Below, piece by piece: positions 53,103 to 62,248 of a DNA stretch of 64,000 nt (within the stretch, counting starts at the first letter, position 1; the number at the start of each line of letters is the position of its first letter). The notes below the pieces were generated by a model. The model searched no databases, had not been told where the DNA came from, and was given only the letters and a program-made list of their open reading frames with translations. The position numbers were made by a program, and so were the translations under genes. The stretch lies in NCBI GenBank assembly GCA_964472875.1, contig CAYYMD010000005.1, positions 1-64,000 on the forward strand. Direction: 5' to 3'. The DNA comes from CAYYMD01 sp964472875. GTDB lineage: Bacteria > Planctomycetota > Phycisphaerae > SM23-33.

Positions 53103-53834
53103 TTACGTTCTGCGCTTGCGCAGCAGAGTGATTAAGCCCCCGCCCAACAGCAGCGCAAAGGCAGCCGGCTCGGGAACAAACTCGAAATCGTCGAAGTAGG
53201 CGTCGATTTCTACATCCATTTCGTCGCCCTGGTTTTGACCACCCGGCTCGCCGCTGTTGCGTAAGCAGTTGGTCAGCGCAGTGATGGTGAACTTGTAATC
53301 TTCGATGTTATCAATAACGTTCTGGTCAGTAATATTGATCTCGTACATTTTGAAAGCGTCATCATTGATTGAGACCTCATTTATGTCTTCGATGCTACTG
53401 TCCGTTTTCTTCTCCCATGTGAGAGTAACGGAAATCTGTCTGGCAGTTGGCGTTTCTGCTATACCGTCTCTTTTGTAAACCGATGACGCTTTAAATCTCA
53501 GCTTCGTTGTGTCCTCGGGCGCTTCGAGCATTACGCCGCTTTCCGGCTGAATAAGCGTAACGGTGGCTACGTCAATTGTGCTGGGGAGCACCCACTCGCT
53601 GCCGTTCCAATTGTATTTAATTTCAGTGTCAGCGTGGAAAGTATCAGAGTTATCGGAATAGTCCACGATTTCGTGTGAAGCTAATCCGGCACCAAATTCT
53701 GAATCACTGACATCCCAGTTTGCTGTACTGCCGCCTCCTGTAGAAAAGTCCCCGTTAATGATGTCCGCACGCGCGTAGCTGCACGCCATTACGATAATCG
53801 TCGTCGCCAATGTCCTCAATGTTTTCGCCTTCAT
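53103..53834 (-). CDS. PEP-CTERM sorting-domain exported protein
   Basis: 243 residues from the ATG at 53834 (GAGG nine bases upstream). A signal peptide (LRTLATTIIVMACSYARA) is followed by a beta-rich acidic ectodomain starting DIINGDFSTGGGSTANW, a typical opening of these proteins. The C-terminus is the PEP-CTERM tripartite signal: VPEP, a hydrophobic helix (AAFALLLGGGLITLL) and a basic tail (RKRR). Such tails are cut by exosortase (EpsH/XrtA type); no exosortase is in the window. The function of the ectodomain is unknown. Confidence 0.87.
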   Translation of the reverse strand: MKAKTLRTLATTIIVMACSYARADIINGDFSTGGGSTANWDVSDSEFGAGLASHEIVDYSDNSDTFHADTEIKYNWNGSEWVLPSTIDVATVTLIQPESGVMLEAPEDTTKLRFKASSVYKRDGIAETPTARQISVTLTWEKKTDSSIEDINEVSINDDAFKMYEINITDQNVIDNIEDYKFTITALTNCLRNSGEPGGQNQGDEMDVEIDAYFDDFEFVPEPAAFALLLGGGLITLLRKRRT

Positions 53835-54027
53835 GATTCGGCCCTCGATTTTACGTCTATACTGTCCGGGCACACTGCGCCGCCCGGAATGACGCGAGCA
53901 TTTTTTTCAATCGAGCTGCCTCACATAAGCTTCAAGACGTGAATTACATCGTCACATCCATTTCCTCCCGGCTAATTTATCTTACCTCGGAAATGTGTTT
54001 TCACAAAGCACAAAATGCCGGTTGCCG

Positions 54028-54055
54028 TAAAAAATTACGCATTCGCGCGTAATTT
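54028..54055 (-). terminator. Rho-independent terminator of the hyp operon
   Basis: On the minus strand AAATTACGC pairs with GCGTAATTT across a six-base loop, and a run of T's follows. It overlaps the last base of hypE's stop codon. Confidence 0.75.
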
Positions 54056-55080
54056 CAGCAAATCCGCGGCAGTTCTTCACCATAGGGCATGCGAATAATC
54101 CGCCGGCCGCCTATAGAGGTTACCATTTCCACGAAGGGATTTTCACTTTTGTCGCAGATTCGCCCTATATTGGCCGCCCTGGAAGCGATGGGATGCCGCC
54201 GGAGCACCTCGACGGCCTTTTCGGCCGCTTCGCCGTCGACCACTGCCACGAGTTTGCCCTCGTTGGCTACGGACAGCAGGTCGAGCCCGAGCATTTCCCC
54301 GGCCGCCAACGCCGCTTGGTTCATCGGAATCGCCTTCTGACGAATTTCCACATCCGCGCCAGCGCTTTCGGCCAGTTCAACCAGCGTGGCCGCCACGCCC
54401 CCGCGTGTCGGGTCGCGCATGAAGTGCACACTGTCGCCCAGCGACTCCAGCAGGTCGGCGGTCAACTCGTCAACGGCCGCACAGTCGCTTTGCAGTTCTC
54501 CGGTGAACTCCAGCCCCTCACGCAGGCACATCACCGCCAGGCCGTGCTCGCCCGGCGGGCCCGAGAGGATAACCGCATCATCCTTCTTTATTCGCTCGAA
54601 ACCAAGCGACGCCTCCGGCCGCAGTTGCCCCACGCCTGTGGTGTTAATGACAAGCCCGTCCAGCGCATCGCGCCCCACCACTTTGGTATCGCCGGTTACT
54701 ATTTTGACACCCGCCTCAGCAGCCGCCCGCCCGGCCGAGGCCAGCAGGCGGCCAAGAAGTTCGATTTCCATCCCCTCGGCGATGACAAGGGCAATGCTTA
54801 TGGCAGCGGGCGCCGCACCTGCCACGGCCAGGTCGTTGACCGTGCCGCAGACCGCCAGTTTGCCGATGTCGCCGCCGGGAAATTCCAGCGGCTGAACAAC
54901 GTAAGTGTCGGTGGTAAATGCCACCCGCCCGGCGTCAAAATCCAGCCCCGCTGCGTCGCTGAGGTGCTCGGCATCCTGCGCGCCGGCTTCGCCCAGCGCT
55001 GGGAGAATCACGTCGTGAATAAGTTCGGCGGTCAGTTGTCCCCCGCCGCCGTGCGCGAGTCGAATACGATTATCCTGCAA
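54055..55080 (-). CDS. hypE: Hydrogenase expression/formation protein HypE
   Basis: 341 residues from a TTG start (GGAG eight bases upstream). PurM-like ATP-binding fold with RLAHGGGGQLTAELI, DTYVVQPLEFPGGDIGKLAV, GVKIVTGDTKVV and MRDPTRGGVAATLVELAES. The last residue is Cys341 (PRIC), the thiol that HypF carbamoylates and that dehydration turns into thiocyanate. It supplies the cyanide ligands of the [NiFe] hydrogenase Fe. Last gene of hypF-hypC-hypD-hypE, 30 bases after hypD. Confidence 0.95.
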   Translation of the reverse strand: MQDNRIRLAHGGGGQLTAELIHDVILPALGEAGAQDAEHLSDAAGLDFDAGRVAFTTDTYVVQPLEFPGGDIGKLAVCGTVNDLAVAGAAPAAISIALVIAEGMEIELLGRLLASAGRAAAEAGVKIVTGDTKVVGRDALDGLVINTTGVGQLRPEASLGFERIKKDDAVILSGPPGEHGLAVMCLREGLEFTGELQSDCAAVDELTADLLESLGDSVHFMRDPTRGGVAATLVELAESAGADVEIRQKAIPMNQAALAAGEMLGLDLLSVANEGKLVAVVDGEAAEKAVEVLRRHPIASRAANIGRICDKSENPFVEMVTSIGGRRIIRMPYGEELPRIC

Positions 55081-55110
55081 ATCTGAACTCCGTTCAGGGT
55101 TGTTAACAAA

Positions 55111-56217
55111 TCAGCGATTTCTGTATTTATACGCGGCCGCGCACGCACCCTCGGAAGACACCATGCACGGCCCCAGAGGGCTGCGCGGCGTGCACCGCCC
55201 GCCGAACTGCGGACACTTGTCGGGGGCGATGCGACCGCAGATTACATCCCCGCAGCGGCATAAGTCCAGTTCGGATTTCTTCCTGTCGCGGCTTTCATCT
55301 CCCGGTTTTTCTTCCGCGGCAAGGTAAAATTGCTTTTGCGCATCGAAATCCGCGAACTCGCCGCTCGGCGACAGGCCGCTTTCGGGAATACGCCCCAGCC
55401 CGCGCCAGTCGGCGTCGCATGCCTCGAGGGCGCCGTTAACCATTTCCATAGCGTGCGCGTTGCCCCCGGCCGAGACGACCGGATACACAGTGCAGGCGGC
55501 GGGCCGCTGGTCGACAATTTGCCGCAAAATTTCCTCCACTCCGTAGAGAATCTGCCCCGGATCGAAACCTGCCACCACGCAAGGCCGGCCGTAATCGGCG
55601 GCTATCTGCTCATAGGCACGCCAGCCGATTATAACGCTGACATGGCCGGGACACAGGAAGCCGTCTATCTGAAGATCGCCGGAGTTCAGCAAAGCGTTCA
55701 TAGCCGGTATGATTAATTTGTGCGCAGCGCAGACGGAAAAGTTATTCACTCCGTTTTCGCGTGCTCGGTTGAGGGCGATTACCGTCCCCGGCGCCGTGGT
55801 CTCGAAACCGACCGCCAGGAACACCACCTGCCTGTCGGGGTTCGCCTCGGCCAGTTCCACCGCCCGCCGCGCCGAGTAAACCACGCGCACGTCGGCGCCG
55901 TCGGCGCGTGCGTCGGCAAGCGAACCGTCCATGCCCGGAACCCGAACCATGTCGCCATAGGTGGCGATGGTTACGTCGTCGCGCTGGGCCAGAGACACGG
56001 CCGCATCTATATACGCCTGATCGGTTACACACACAGGACAGCCCGGACCGGATATCAACTCCAGCCCCTCCGGCAGCAGAGATCGCAGGCCGCTGCGCGC
56101 GATGTTCATGGTGTGCGTGCCACAGACTTCCATTATCCGCACCGGCCTGCCGATGCTTTCGTGCAGATGGTGTATGCTCTCAAAACGAGCGTTAATTTGT
56201 TTATTGCTTGTCGTCAT
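55111..56217 (-). CDS. hypD: Hydrogenase expression/formation protein HypD
   Basis: 368 residues. HypD motifs include the active-site CGTHTM (MEVCGTHTMNIARSGLRSLL), SGPGCPVCVT and AVGFETTAP. The [4Fe-4S] cluster ligands lie in the C-terminal Cys-rich part (CRCGDVICGRIAPDKCPQF, RCTPRSPLGPCMVSSEGAC). With HypC it assembles the Fe(CN)2CO unit of [NiFe] hydrogenases. It overlaps hypC by 17 bases. Confidence 0.96.
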   Translation of the reverse strand: MTTSNKQINARFESIHHLHESIGRPVRIMEVCGTHTMNIARSGLRSLLPEGLELISGPGCPVCVTDQAYIDAAVSLAQRDDVTIATYGDMVRVPGMDGSLADARADGADVRVVYSARRAVELAEANPDRQVVFLAVGFETTAPGTVIALNRARENGVNNFSVCAAHKLIIPAMNALLNSGDLQIDGFLCPGHVSVIIGWRAYEQIAADYGRPCVVAGFDPGQILYGVEEILRQIVDQRPAACTVYPVVSAGGNAHAMEMVNGALEACDADWRGLGRIPESGLSPSGEFADFDAQKQFYLAAEEKPGDESRDRKKSELDLCRCGDVICGRIAPDKCPQFGGRCTPRSPLGPCMVSSEGACAAAYKYRNR

Positions 56218-56440
56218 TGTCCGCGGGCGTGACGTTCATTTCGGCCAGGACGTCGAAGGTTTCCTTCGCCTGTTCGGCGTCGATAACTGTTATGGCGAAG
56301 CCGGCATGAACCAGCACCCAGTCGCCTGCTCCGGCATCGGGGACAAGGTCCAGCGACACTTCTTTCCTGGCGCCGCCGAGCGTGACGGTGGCGCGATTCG
56401 ACGTTTTCTTCTCAATTTGTACCGGTACTGCAAGACACAT
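56201..56440 (-). CDS. hypC: Hydrogenase assembly chaperone HypC
   Basis: 79 residues of the HypC/HupF family. The essential N-terminal Cys2 is in MCLAVPVQIE; the core reads VSLDLVPDAGAGDWVLVHAG and FAITVIDAEQAKETFDVL. It carries the Fe precursor between HypD and the hydrogenase large subunit. Four bases after hypF and overlapping hypD. Confidence 0.95.
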   Translation of the reverse strand: MCLAVPVQIEKKTSNRATVTLGGARKEVSLDLVPDAGAGDWVLVHAGFAITVIDAEQAKETFDVLAEMNVTPADNDDKQ

Positions 56441-56444
56441 TATT

Positions 56445-58814
56445 TTATTCCTGTTGTTTGCCTGTTAACGCCTGCGACGGCGCTTGTTTGTTTTGCGCTA
56501 TTCTTGCGGCGGCTACAATCGCCTGCCCCAGGGCCACGCCCCCGTCGCCGGGTGGGATAATCCTGTGACGGATGACCTTCAGGCCCTTATCGGACAGCAA
56601 CTCAATAACGCGGGCAGTCAGATATCTGTTGGCGAAGCAGCCGCCGGTAATGGCTACGGTCTCGAGGTTTGTTTCCTCGGCGGCGCGGACGGCGGCGGCG
56701 GTCAGAAATTCCGCGACAGTATTATGAAACTTCGCCGCAATTACCTCCGATGTCATCCCGCCTTCCAGGTCCGCAATTATATCTCTTACCATTATACACG
56801 GGTCTATGTGAAATTTCACGGTGCCGGCGGCTTCGACGATTTCAAATCCGTAGGAAGAATCGACGCCTTTTTCCACGGCCGCCTCGAGCTTCATGGGGGC
56901 TTCGCCCTCGTAGCGGTTTTTCTCGGCCACGCCGGTCATCCATGCCACGGCATCGAATAACCTGCCCAGCGAACTGGTCGGCGGGCAGTTGACGCCGGTC
57001 CGCAGCATCTCCATGGCCGCATGGATGTTTTCCGCTTCGGCTCGGCCGCGACACGCCGACATGCGCTCGGCGCAATCCGACCCGAATGCTCCATGCAGCG
57101 CCGCAAGCGCCGGCCGCCACGTCTGCACGGCCGCGGCGTCGCCACCGATAAGCGGCATCTCCTTCAGGTGGCCAATCCGTCGATAAGAGGCCAGGTCGGC
57201 GCGGAGAATTTCACAGCCCCACACGCCCCCGCCCGGGCCGTACCCTACGCCGTCACACGCAAGACCGATGACCGGGCCATTGGTGGAATTCTCACCCAGG
57301 CACGCGGCCACGTGCGCGTGGTGGTGCTGAACCTTCTCAAGCGGCAGGTTGTCATCCTCGCTGCGCCGGGTAGCGTAGCGGCTGGAGAGGTACTGCGGAT
57401 GCAGGTCGGCCGCGATGAGCGACGGCTCAAACTCGAACAGTCGACAGAGGTGTTCGATGGTGTCCGTATAATGGCGATAGGTTCTCGAGTCGGTCAGGTC
57501 GCCGATGTGCTCGCTTATCAGGGCGCGGTCGTTCTGTATCAGGCAGAACGTGTTGTTTAACTCCGCCCCCACGGCCAGAATGCGCGCATCGGCGATGTTA
57601 AGACCCTCCAGCCGCACCGGCCTCGGCGCATATCCCCGCGCGCGACGCAGCAGGGCCGTGGCACCGTCGGTGTGCAGTTGCGCGACGCTGTCGTCGAGGC
57701 GGCGGGCGATGGGACGGTCGTGGATCAGGAACGCATCGGCAATGTCGCCCAGCAGGCGCAGGGCCTCGTCGTTGTCCTTGACCAGCGGCTCGTGAGAGAG
57801 ATTGCCGGATGTCATCACCAGCGGCAGTTCGCGGACCGCCTCCTCGGCAAACAGCAGGTGATGCACGGGCGTGTAAGGCAGCATCACGCCGAGCGTGTCG
57901 AGGCCTTCGGCCACGCCCGCAGCGATATCGGCCTCCTCGCGGGTCGGCATGATGACTATCGGCCGCAGCGGCCCTTCCAGCAGGCGCGCGGCATCTTCGC
58001 TGACGCGGCACAAACGCCGGGCGCCGGCAAGGTCAGCCACCATAAGCGCGAACGGCTTGGCATCGCGGCGCTTCCTGCGGCGAAGGCGCGCCACGGCCTG
58101 TTCCTCGTCGCCGCGGCAGGCCAGGTGAAAACCGCCCAGCCCCTTGATGGCCAGTATTTTCCCGTCGCGGAGTATCTCGGCCGCCGTGGCGAAGGGCGAC
58201 TCGGCCTGCATCTGCCGGCCACGGTTATCGCTCAGCCATACTTGTGGGCCACAGTCGGGGCACGCCACCGGCTGTGCGTGAAACCGCCTGTCGGCCGGGT
58301 CGTCATACTGTGATTTGCAGAAGTCGCACATCGGGAACGCGGCCATCGTCGTATTGGGGCGGTCGTATGGTATGCCGCCAACGATGGTGTATCTCGGCCC
58401 GCAGTTGGTGCAGTTTATGAATGGGTAGCGGTAACGTTTGTCGGCCGGGTCGAACAATTCCTTCAAACACTCGGCGCACGTGGCGGTATCGACGGTCACC
58501 TGCGCTTCGGCCAGGCCGGACTCGCTGGATGGCACGATGCGAAAGTCGCTTTCACCGGCGCGCAGCTCGATTTCCCGCCGGTCGCACGAGGCGATTTCCG
58601 CAAGCGGCGGCAATTCGCTGCCCAGTCGCCGGGCAAAGTCGTCAACGGCGTTCCTGTGGCCCTGAACCTCGATGAGCACGCCACGGGCGTCGTTGGAGAC
58701 CCGGCCGGTAAGACCAAGCCCCGCCGCCAGGCGGTACACAAACGGGCGGAAGCCGACGCCCTGGACCTGTCCTGTGATGCGAAAGCGGCTACGAATTTTT
58801 TGCTGGTTGGCCAT
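56445..58814 (-). CDS. hypF: Carbamoyltransferase HypF
   Basis: 789 residues with the full architecture: acylphosphatase domain (RITGQVQGVGFRPFVYRLAA), two zinc fingers (CAECLKELFDPADKRYRYPF and CDFCKSQYDDPADRRFH), a YrdC-like ATP-binding domain (AIKGLGGFHLACRGDEEQAV) and a Kae1-like C-terminal domain with VQHHHAHVAACLGE. It makes carbamoyl-AMP and loads HypE. First gene of the operon; the gene upstream (tmk) is divergent, so the hyp promoter is in the 58815-58937 gap. Confidence 0.96.
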   Translation of the reverse strand: MANQQKIRSRFRITGQVQGVGFRPFVYRLAAGLGLTGRVSNDARGVLIEVQGHRNAVDDFARRLGSELPPLAEIASCDRREIELRAGESDFRIVPSSESGLAEAQVTVDTATCAECLKELFDPADKRYRYPFINCTNCGPRYTIVGGIPYDRPNTTMAAFPMCDFCKSQYDDPADRRFHAQPVACPDCGPQVWLSDNRGRQMQAESPFATAAEILRDGKILAIKGLGGFHLACRGDEEQAVARLRRRKRRDAKPFALMVADLAGARRLCRVSEDAARLLEGPLRPIVIMPTREEADIAAGVAEGLDTLGVMLPYTPVHHLLFAEEAVRELPLVMTSGNLSHEPLVKDNDEALRLLGDIADAFLIHDRPIARRLDDSVAQLHTDGATALLRRARGYAPRPVRLEGLNIADARILAVGAELNNTFCLIQNDRALISEHIGDLTDSRTYRHYTDTIEHLCRLFEFEPSLIAADLHPQYLSSRYATRRSEDDNLPLEKVQHHHAHVAACLGENSTNGPVIGLACDGVGYGPGGGVWGCEILRADLASYRRIGHLKEMPLIGGDAAAVQTWRPALAALHGAFGSDCAERMSACRGRAEAENIHAAMEMLRTGVNCPPTSSLGRLFDAVAWMTGVAEKNRYEGEAPMKLEAAVEKGVDSSYGFEIVEAAGTVKFHIDPCIMVRDIIADLEGGMTSEVIAAKFHNTVAEFLTAAAVRAAEETNLETVAITGGCFANRYLTARVIELLSDKGLKVIRHRIIPPGDGGVALGQAIVAAARIAQNKQAPSQALTGKQQE

Positions 58815-58937
58815 GATTACACATTGGATTGAGCACTACATTGTACAACAATCGAGCGGGTATTGTGATGTTTTGGGCAGGCGTAAGGTCCCGCGGACTT
58901 GTAAAAACCATCGATTGCGACGATACTCTTGGTCCGT

Positions 58938-59573
58938 ATGGAAGACATCGCGCGAAAACTGGCCGGCAGGTTCATCGTCATAGACGGCCCGGACGGTGCG
59001 GGCAAGTCCACGCAGATGGAAATGCTCGCCGACCGACTGGAGAAAACCGGCGCGTCACTGGTGCGGACGCGTGACCCGGGCGGAACCGTCATCGGCGACA
59101 AGATACGGGATATTCTGCTGGACGGCAGGCACGATACAATGTCCGTCGAGTGCGAGGTGATGCTTTACATGGCCAGCAGGGCGCAACTCGTGGCGGAGGT
59201 GATTCGCCCGGCACTTGCCGAGGGCAGGTGCGTGCTGTGCGACAGGTACATCTCCGCGACGGTCGCCTATCAGGGCGCCGGCGGGGCCGACATAGACGCC
59301 ATCCGCCGCGTGGGCGAAATAGCCGTGGGAGGGCTGATGCCGGATTTGACGATAATACTGGACATTCCGGCCGATGAGGGGCTCTCGCGCCTCGGCGAGT
59401 CGCCGGATCGTATGGAGTCCAAGGATGCGGCTTTCCACAGGCGCGTGAGGGAAATGTTCCTCGAACAGGCCGAACAGATGCCGGAAAGATTCGAAGTAGC
59501 CGAGGCAACAGGACCGCCCGAGAGTGTCCACAAAAAAATCCTGGATGCAATATCTGCATACCCTTGGGAATGA
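58938..59573 (+). CDS. tmk: Thymidylate kinase
   Basis: 211 residues from the ATG at 58938; a TTG at 58929 is in the same frame. P-loop FIVIDGPDGAGKSTQMEML, DR motif CDRYISATVAYQGAGG and a LID region (SRLGESPDRMESKD). It phosphorylates dTMP. In many bacteria tmk lies beside holB; here the two are separated by an inserted NYN-domain gene. Confidence 0.93.
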   Translation: MEDIARKLAGRFIVIDGPDGAGKSTQMEMLADRLEKTGASLVRTRDPGGTVIGDKIRDILLDGRHDTMSVECEVMLYMASRAQLVAEVIRPALAEGRCVLCDRYISATVAYQGAGGADIDAIRRVGEIAVGGLMPDLTIILDIPADEGLSRLGESPDRMESKDAAFHRRVREMFLEQAEQMPERFEVAEATGPPESVHKKILDAISAYPWE

Positions 59574-59585
59574 ATTTAAAATTTC

Positions 59586-59616
59586 TTGACAAACGACATT
59601 GAAAGGTCGATATTAT
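59586..59616 (+). promoter_or_regulatory. Candidate sigma-70-type promoter of the NYN gene
   Basis: TTGACA at 59586-59591 and TATTAT at 59611-59616 with a 19-base spacer, 106 bases before the NYN start. The spacer is longer than ideal. The position between tmk and the AT-rich gene suggests the latter carries its own promoter. Confidence 0.45.
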
Positions 59617-59721
59617 AAATAGGGATAAGGGAAATTTTGATTGGATAAATTATGGCTTTGTCTTACGCGTGACATCAATAGCAAGGCAAGGCCTTTTTAT
59701 TTGTAATGGGGATATTTTGAA

Positions 59722-60360
59722 ATGAAAAAGAAAGCAGCCATATTAATTGACGGTGGGTTTGTTTTAAAAAGACTATACCTTCTTATGGGTAGAACATGTC
59801 CTGAGGCCGAAGATGTATATCGATTTGCACATGCATGCTTAGGGGATGATGAAGAAATTTTCCGAATATACTTTTATGATTGCCCTCCTTACGAAGAAAA
59901 TGCCTGCAATCCACTTGATCCCGAGCACCCGATAAACTTCGCCGAGACGAGTGTAGCAATTCGTAACAGACGTCCGCAGCAGCAACTTTCCTTAATGCCG
60001 CACGTCGCGTTTCGCAAAGGCGAACTTTTACTGCAAGGGTGGCGATTGTCAGGCAAGTTGCAGAAAGAAATTATCAGTAAACACAGACCGATTTGTAAGG
60101 ATGATCTTTCGCCCGAACTGCGTCAGAAGCGTGTGGATATAAAAATCGGACTGGACGTAGCATGGCTTGCTTCAAAAAGGATTGTAGACAGGATAATACT
60201 GGTAACCGGAGATACGGACTTCATACCGGCGATGAAATTCGCCAGAGGCGAAGGTGCACAGGTAGTGCTTATAACGATGGGAGTAAAAGTAAAATCTTCG
60301 CTCAGGGAAAATACTGATCTGATTAGAAAAGGTTGGCCCCTGCGCGATGATGAAGCGTAG
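59722..60360 (+). CDS. NYN-domain (LabA/DUF88-type) PIN-like ribonuclease
   Basis: 212 residues. NYN/PIN-like core with the metal-binding acids in KKAAILIDGGFVLKRL, RVDIKIGLDVAWLA and LVTGDTDFIPAMKFAR. Members cut RNA or act in RNA quality control; the exact substrate is unknown. An insert of about 60 residues (ICKDDLSPELRQ area) separates the first two strands from the rest. The gene is clearly more AT-rich than tmk and holB on either side and has different codon use, so it was probably acquired. It has its own promoter-like sequence. Confidence 0.82.
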   Translation: MKKKAAILIDGGFVLKRLYLLMGRTCPEAEDVYRFAHACLGDDEEIFRIYFYDCPPYEENACNPLDPEHPINFAETSVAIRNRRPQQQLSLMPHVAFRKGELLLQGWRLSGKLQKEIISKHRPICKDDLSPELRQKRVDIKIGLDVAWLASKRIVDRIILVTGDTDFIPAMKFARGEGAQVVLITMGVKVKSSLRENTDLIRKGWPLRDDEA

Positions 60361-60374
60361 GATGGACAGATAAA

Positions 60375-61526
60375 ATGCTTCAGTTTACGGACATAGTCGG
60401 ACAGGATGAGGCGATTATGCGTCTGCAGGAGGCGATGCGGTCACATCGCGCGCCGCACGCGTACATCTTCGCAGGTCCTGAGGGCGTTGGCAGGCGGACC
60501 ACGGCCGAGGCACTGGCCGCGACTCTGCTCTGCCACAATGCCGCGGAGGTCGATTCGCCCGAGGCGCTGCAGCGGGCGGGCATGGACAAAATAGTCCAGG
60601 CCTGCGGCAAGTGCAGCGACTGCCGCACAGTGGCCGACGGCACACACAGTGACTATCACGTCATCCGCAAGGAACTGGCCCACTACCACCAGGACGCCAA
60701 CGTCCGCAACCGCAAGATGCAGGAACTGTCGATAGACGTTATCCGCAGTTTCCTTATCGAACTGGCCGGGCGCACATCCGCCGGCGGTCGGGGCAAGGTG
60801 TTCGTGGTGCTGGAGGCGGAACTGATGAGCACCGCAGCGCAGAATGCGCTGCTCAAGACGCTCGAGGAGCCGCCGGATGGGGTGACAATCATACTTGTAT
60901 GCAGCCGACCCGAGCGCCTGCTGCCCACCACGCTGAGCCGCTGTTCGATGGTGCGGTTCGTTCCGCTGACCGCGGAATTCGTGGCGTCGCGGCTGTCCGA
61001 GGCGGGCGCGGACAAGGAACAGGCGCGTTTCTGGGCGGCGTTTACAGGCGGGTCGCTTGGCCGCGCGATGAGACTGTCGCAAAAGGATCTTTACGAGACG
61101 AAGACCGAAATCATCCGGCGGCTGGCCTCGCCCGCGCCCGGGGAGGAGATGGAATTCGGCGAGGAACTGGCCGGCATAATGGACAATTTCGCAAAGGACA
61201 TGGTCAGCGATACGAGTCAACAGGAAGGGCCGGAACTGGCCAAGACTCTCGCCGACCGTAGGGCGGCCGCCGTTCTGCTGGGCATTATCTCATCGGCCTA
61301 CCGCGATGCGATGAAAATCGCCGCCGCTGCGGAGGCGGATCTGACAAACTCCGACCAGGCGGACGCCGTTAGCGCCATAGCCGCCCGCTTCGATACGGTG
61401 CGCCTGGCCGATATCATCGAACAAATGGGACGCTTTGAGCAACTGCTGTGGCGTAACTTAAACGCCAAGATAATCTGGTCGAACGTGGCCGTCACGTGCG
61501 CATCGGGCGCGCCGCTGAACGTGTGA
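60375..61526 (+). CDS. holB: DNA polymerase III subunit delta-prime
   Basis: 383 residues. AAA+ clamp-loader-like: FTDIVGQDEAIMRLQEAMRS, a Walker-A-like GPEGVGRRTTAEALA in which the usual Lys is Arg, a zinc module (CGKCSDCRTV), VFVVLEAELMSTAAQNALLK, LEEPPDGVTIILVCSRPERL and the SRC motif TTLSRCSMVRF. Lacking the P-loop Lys, it probably does not hydrolyse ATP, as with other delta-prime subunits. It follows the NYN gene by 14 bases. Family resemblance to the DnaX core makes delta-prime the best call; the gene neighbourhood (tmk) agrees. Confidence 0.88.
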   Translation: MLQFTDIVGQDEAIMRLQEAMRSHRAPHAYIFAGPEGVGRRTTAEALAATLLCHNAAEVDSPEALQRAGMDKIVQACGKCSDCRTVADGTHSDYHVIRKELAHYHQDANVRNRKMQELSIDVIRSFLIELAGRTSAGGRGKVFVVLEAELMSTAAQNALLKTLEEPPDGVTIILVCSRPERLLPTTLSRCSMVRFVPLTAEFVASRLSEAGADKEQARFWAAFTGGSLGRAMRLSQKDLYETKTEIIRRLASPAPGEEMEFGEELAGIMDNFAKDMVSDTSQQEGPELAKTLADRRAAAVLLGIISSAYRDAMKIAAAAEADLTNSDQADAVSAIAARFDTVRLADIIEQMGRFEQLLWRNLNAKIIWSNVAVTCASGAPLNV

Positions 61527-61574
61527 ACACGGAGGGTTACACTTGACCGTGATAAACAAGGGCGAATATCATTC

Positions 61575-61589
61575 CATGGCGAAGCCATG
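61575..61589 (+). repeat. Small hairpin before rex
   Basis: CATGGC, GAA, GCCATG, 30 bases before the rex start. No match to the Rex operator (TTGTGAA-N4-TTCACAA) is visible in the gap. Confidence 0.35.
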
Positions 61590-61618
61590 TATTAAAACAT
61601 TGGTCATCGGAGCCAAAC

Positions 61619-62248
61619 ATGAAATCTGCTGAAGTTCCCAATCCGGTCGTAAGAAGAATCAGTCTATACTTGAGACAACTCGAGGAATTCTCGGCACGCG
61701 GCATGGAGAAGGTCTCCAGCAGGGAACTGGCCGAGAGTCTCCAGCTCAGCGACGCCCAGGTACGCAAGGACCTGGGGTACTTCGGACATTTCGGGCAGAC
61801 CGGCGTGGGATATCAGGTCAGCGATCTCGTGGACGAACTCAAACGCATACTGGGCACGGATCGAATGCACGAGGTAGTGGTTGTCGGCGCCGGCGACCTT
61901 GGCAGGGCGTTGTTGCGATACAAGGGTTTTGTGCCGAAGGGATTCGAACTCGCGGCGGCGTTCGACGTGGCGGCGGGCAAGGTCGGCAAAAAGGTCGGCT
62001 CTGTTCCCGTCTATCACATGGACAAACTCAAGGATGTAACCGCCGAACACAACGCGAAGCTGGCGGTGGTGACCGTTCCCGCCGAAGCCGCCCAGGAGGT
62101 TACCGATGCGCTGTGCGAGGCGGGAATAAAGGGAATACTGAATTTCGCCCCCACCACAATACAAACGCCTGCGGAAACCGCCGTTTACCAGGTTGATCTC
62201 GCGGCGGGACTCGAACAATTGTCTTTCCGCCTGAAAGATAAAAACTGA
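61619..62248 (+). CDS. rex: Redox-sensing transcriptional repressor Rex
   Basis: 209 residues. An N-terminal winged helix (SSRELAESLQLSDAQVRKDL, YFGHFGQTGVGYQV) is followed by the Rossmann NAD(H) fold (VVVVGAGDLGRALLRYKGF) and the C-terminal domain-swap helix (YQVDLAAGLEQLSFRL). Rex represses fermentation and anaerobic genes until NADH rises. GGAG six bases before the ATG supports the start. Its presence with hyp genes suggests an anaerobic or facultative life style. Confidence 0.95.
   Translation: MKSAEVPNPVVRRISLYLRQLEEFSARGMEKVSSRELAESLQLSDAQVRKDLGYFGHFGQTGVGYQVSDLVDELKRILGTDRMHEVVVVGAGDLGRALLRYKGFVPKGFELAAAFDVAAGKVGKKVGSVPVYHMDKLKDVTAEHNAKLAVVTVPAEAAQEVTDALCEAGIKGILNFAPTTIQTPAETAVYQVDLAAGLEQLSFRLKDKN

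Noticed and set aside
61527..61618. Rex operator before rex
   Set aside because: No TTGTGAA-N4-TTCACAA-like palindrome; only a small CATGGC hairpin is seen.
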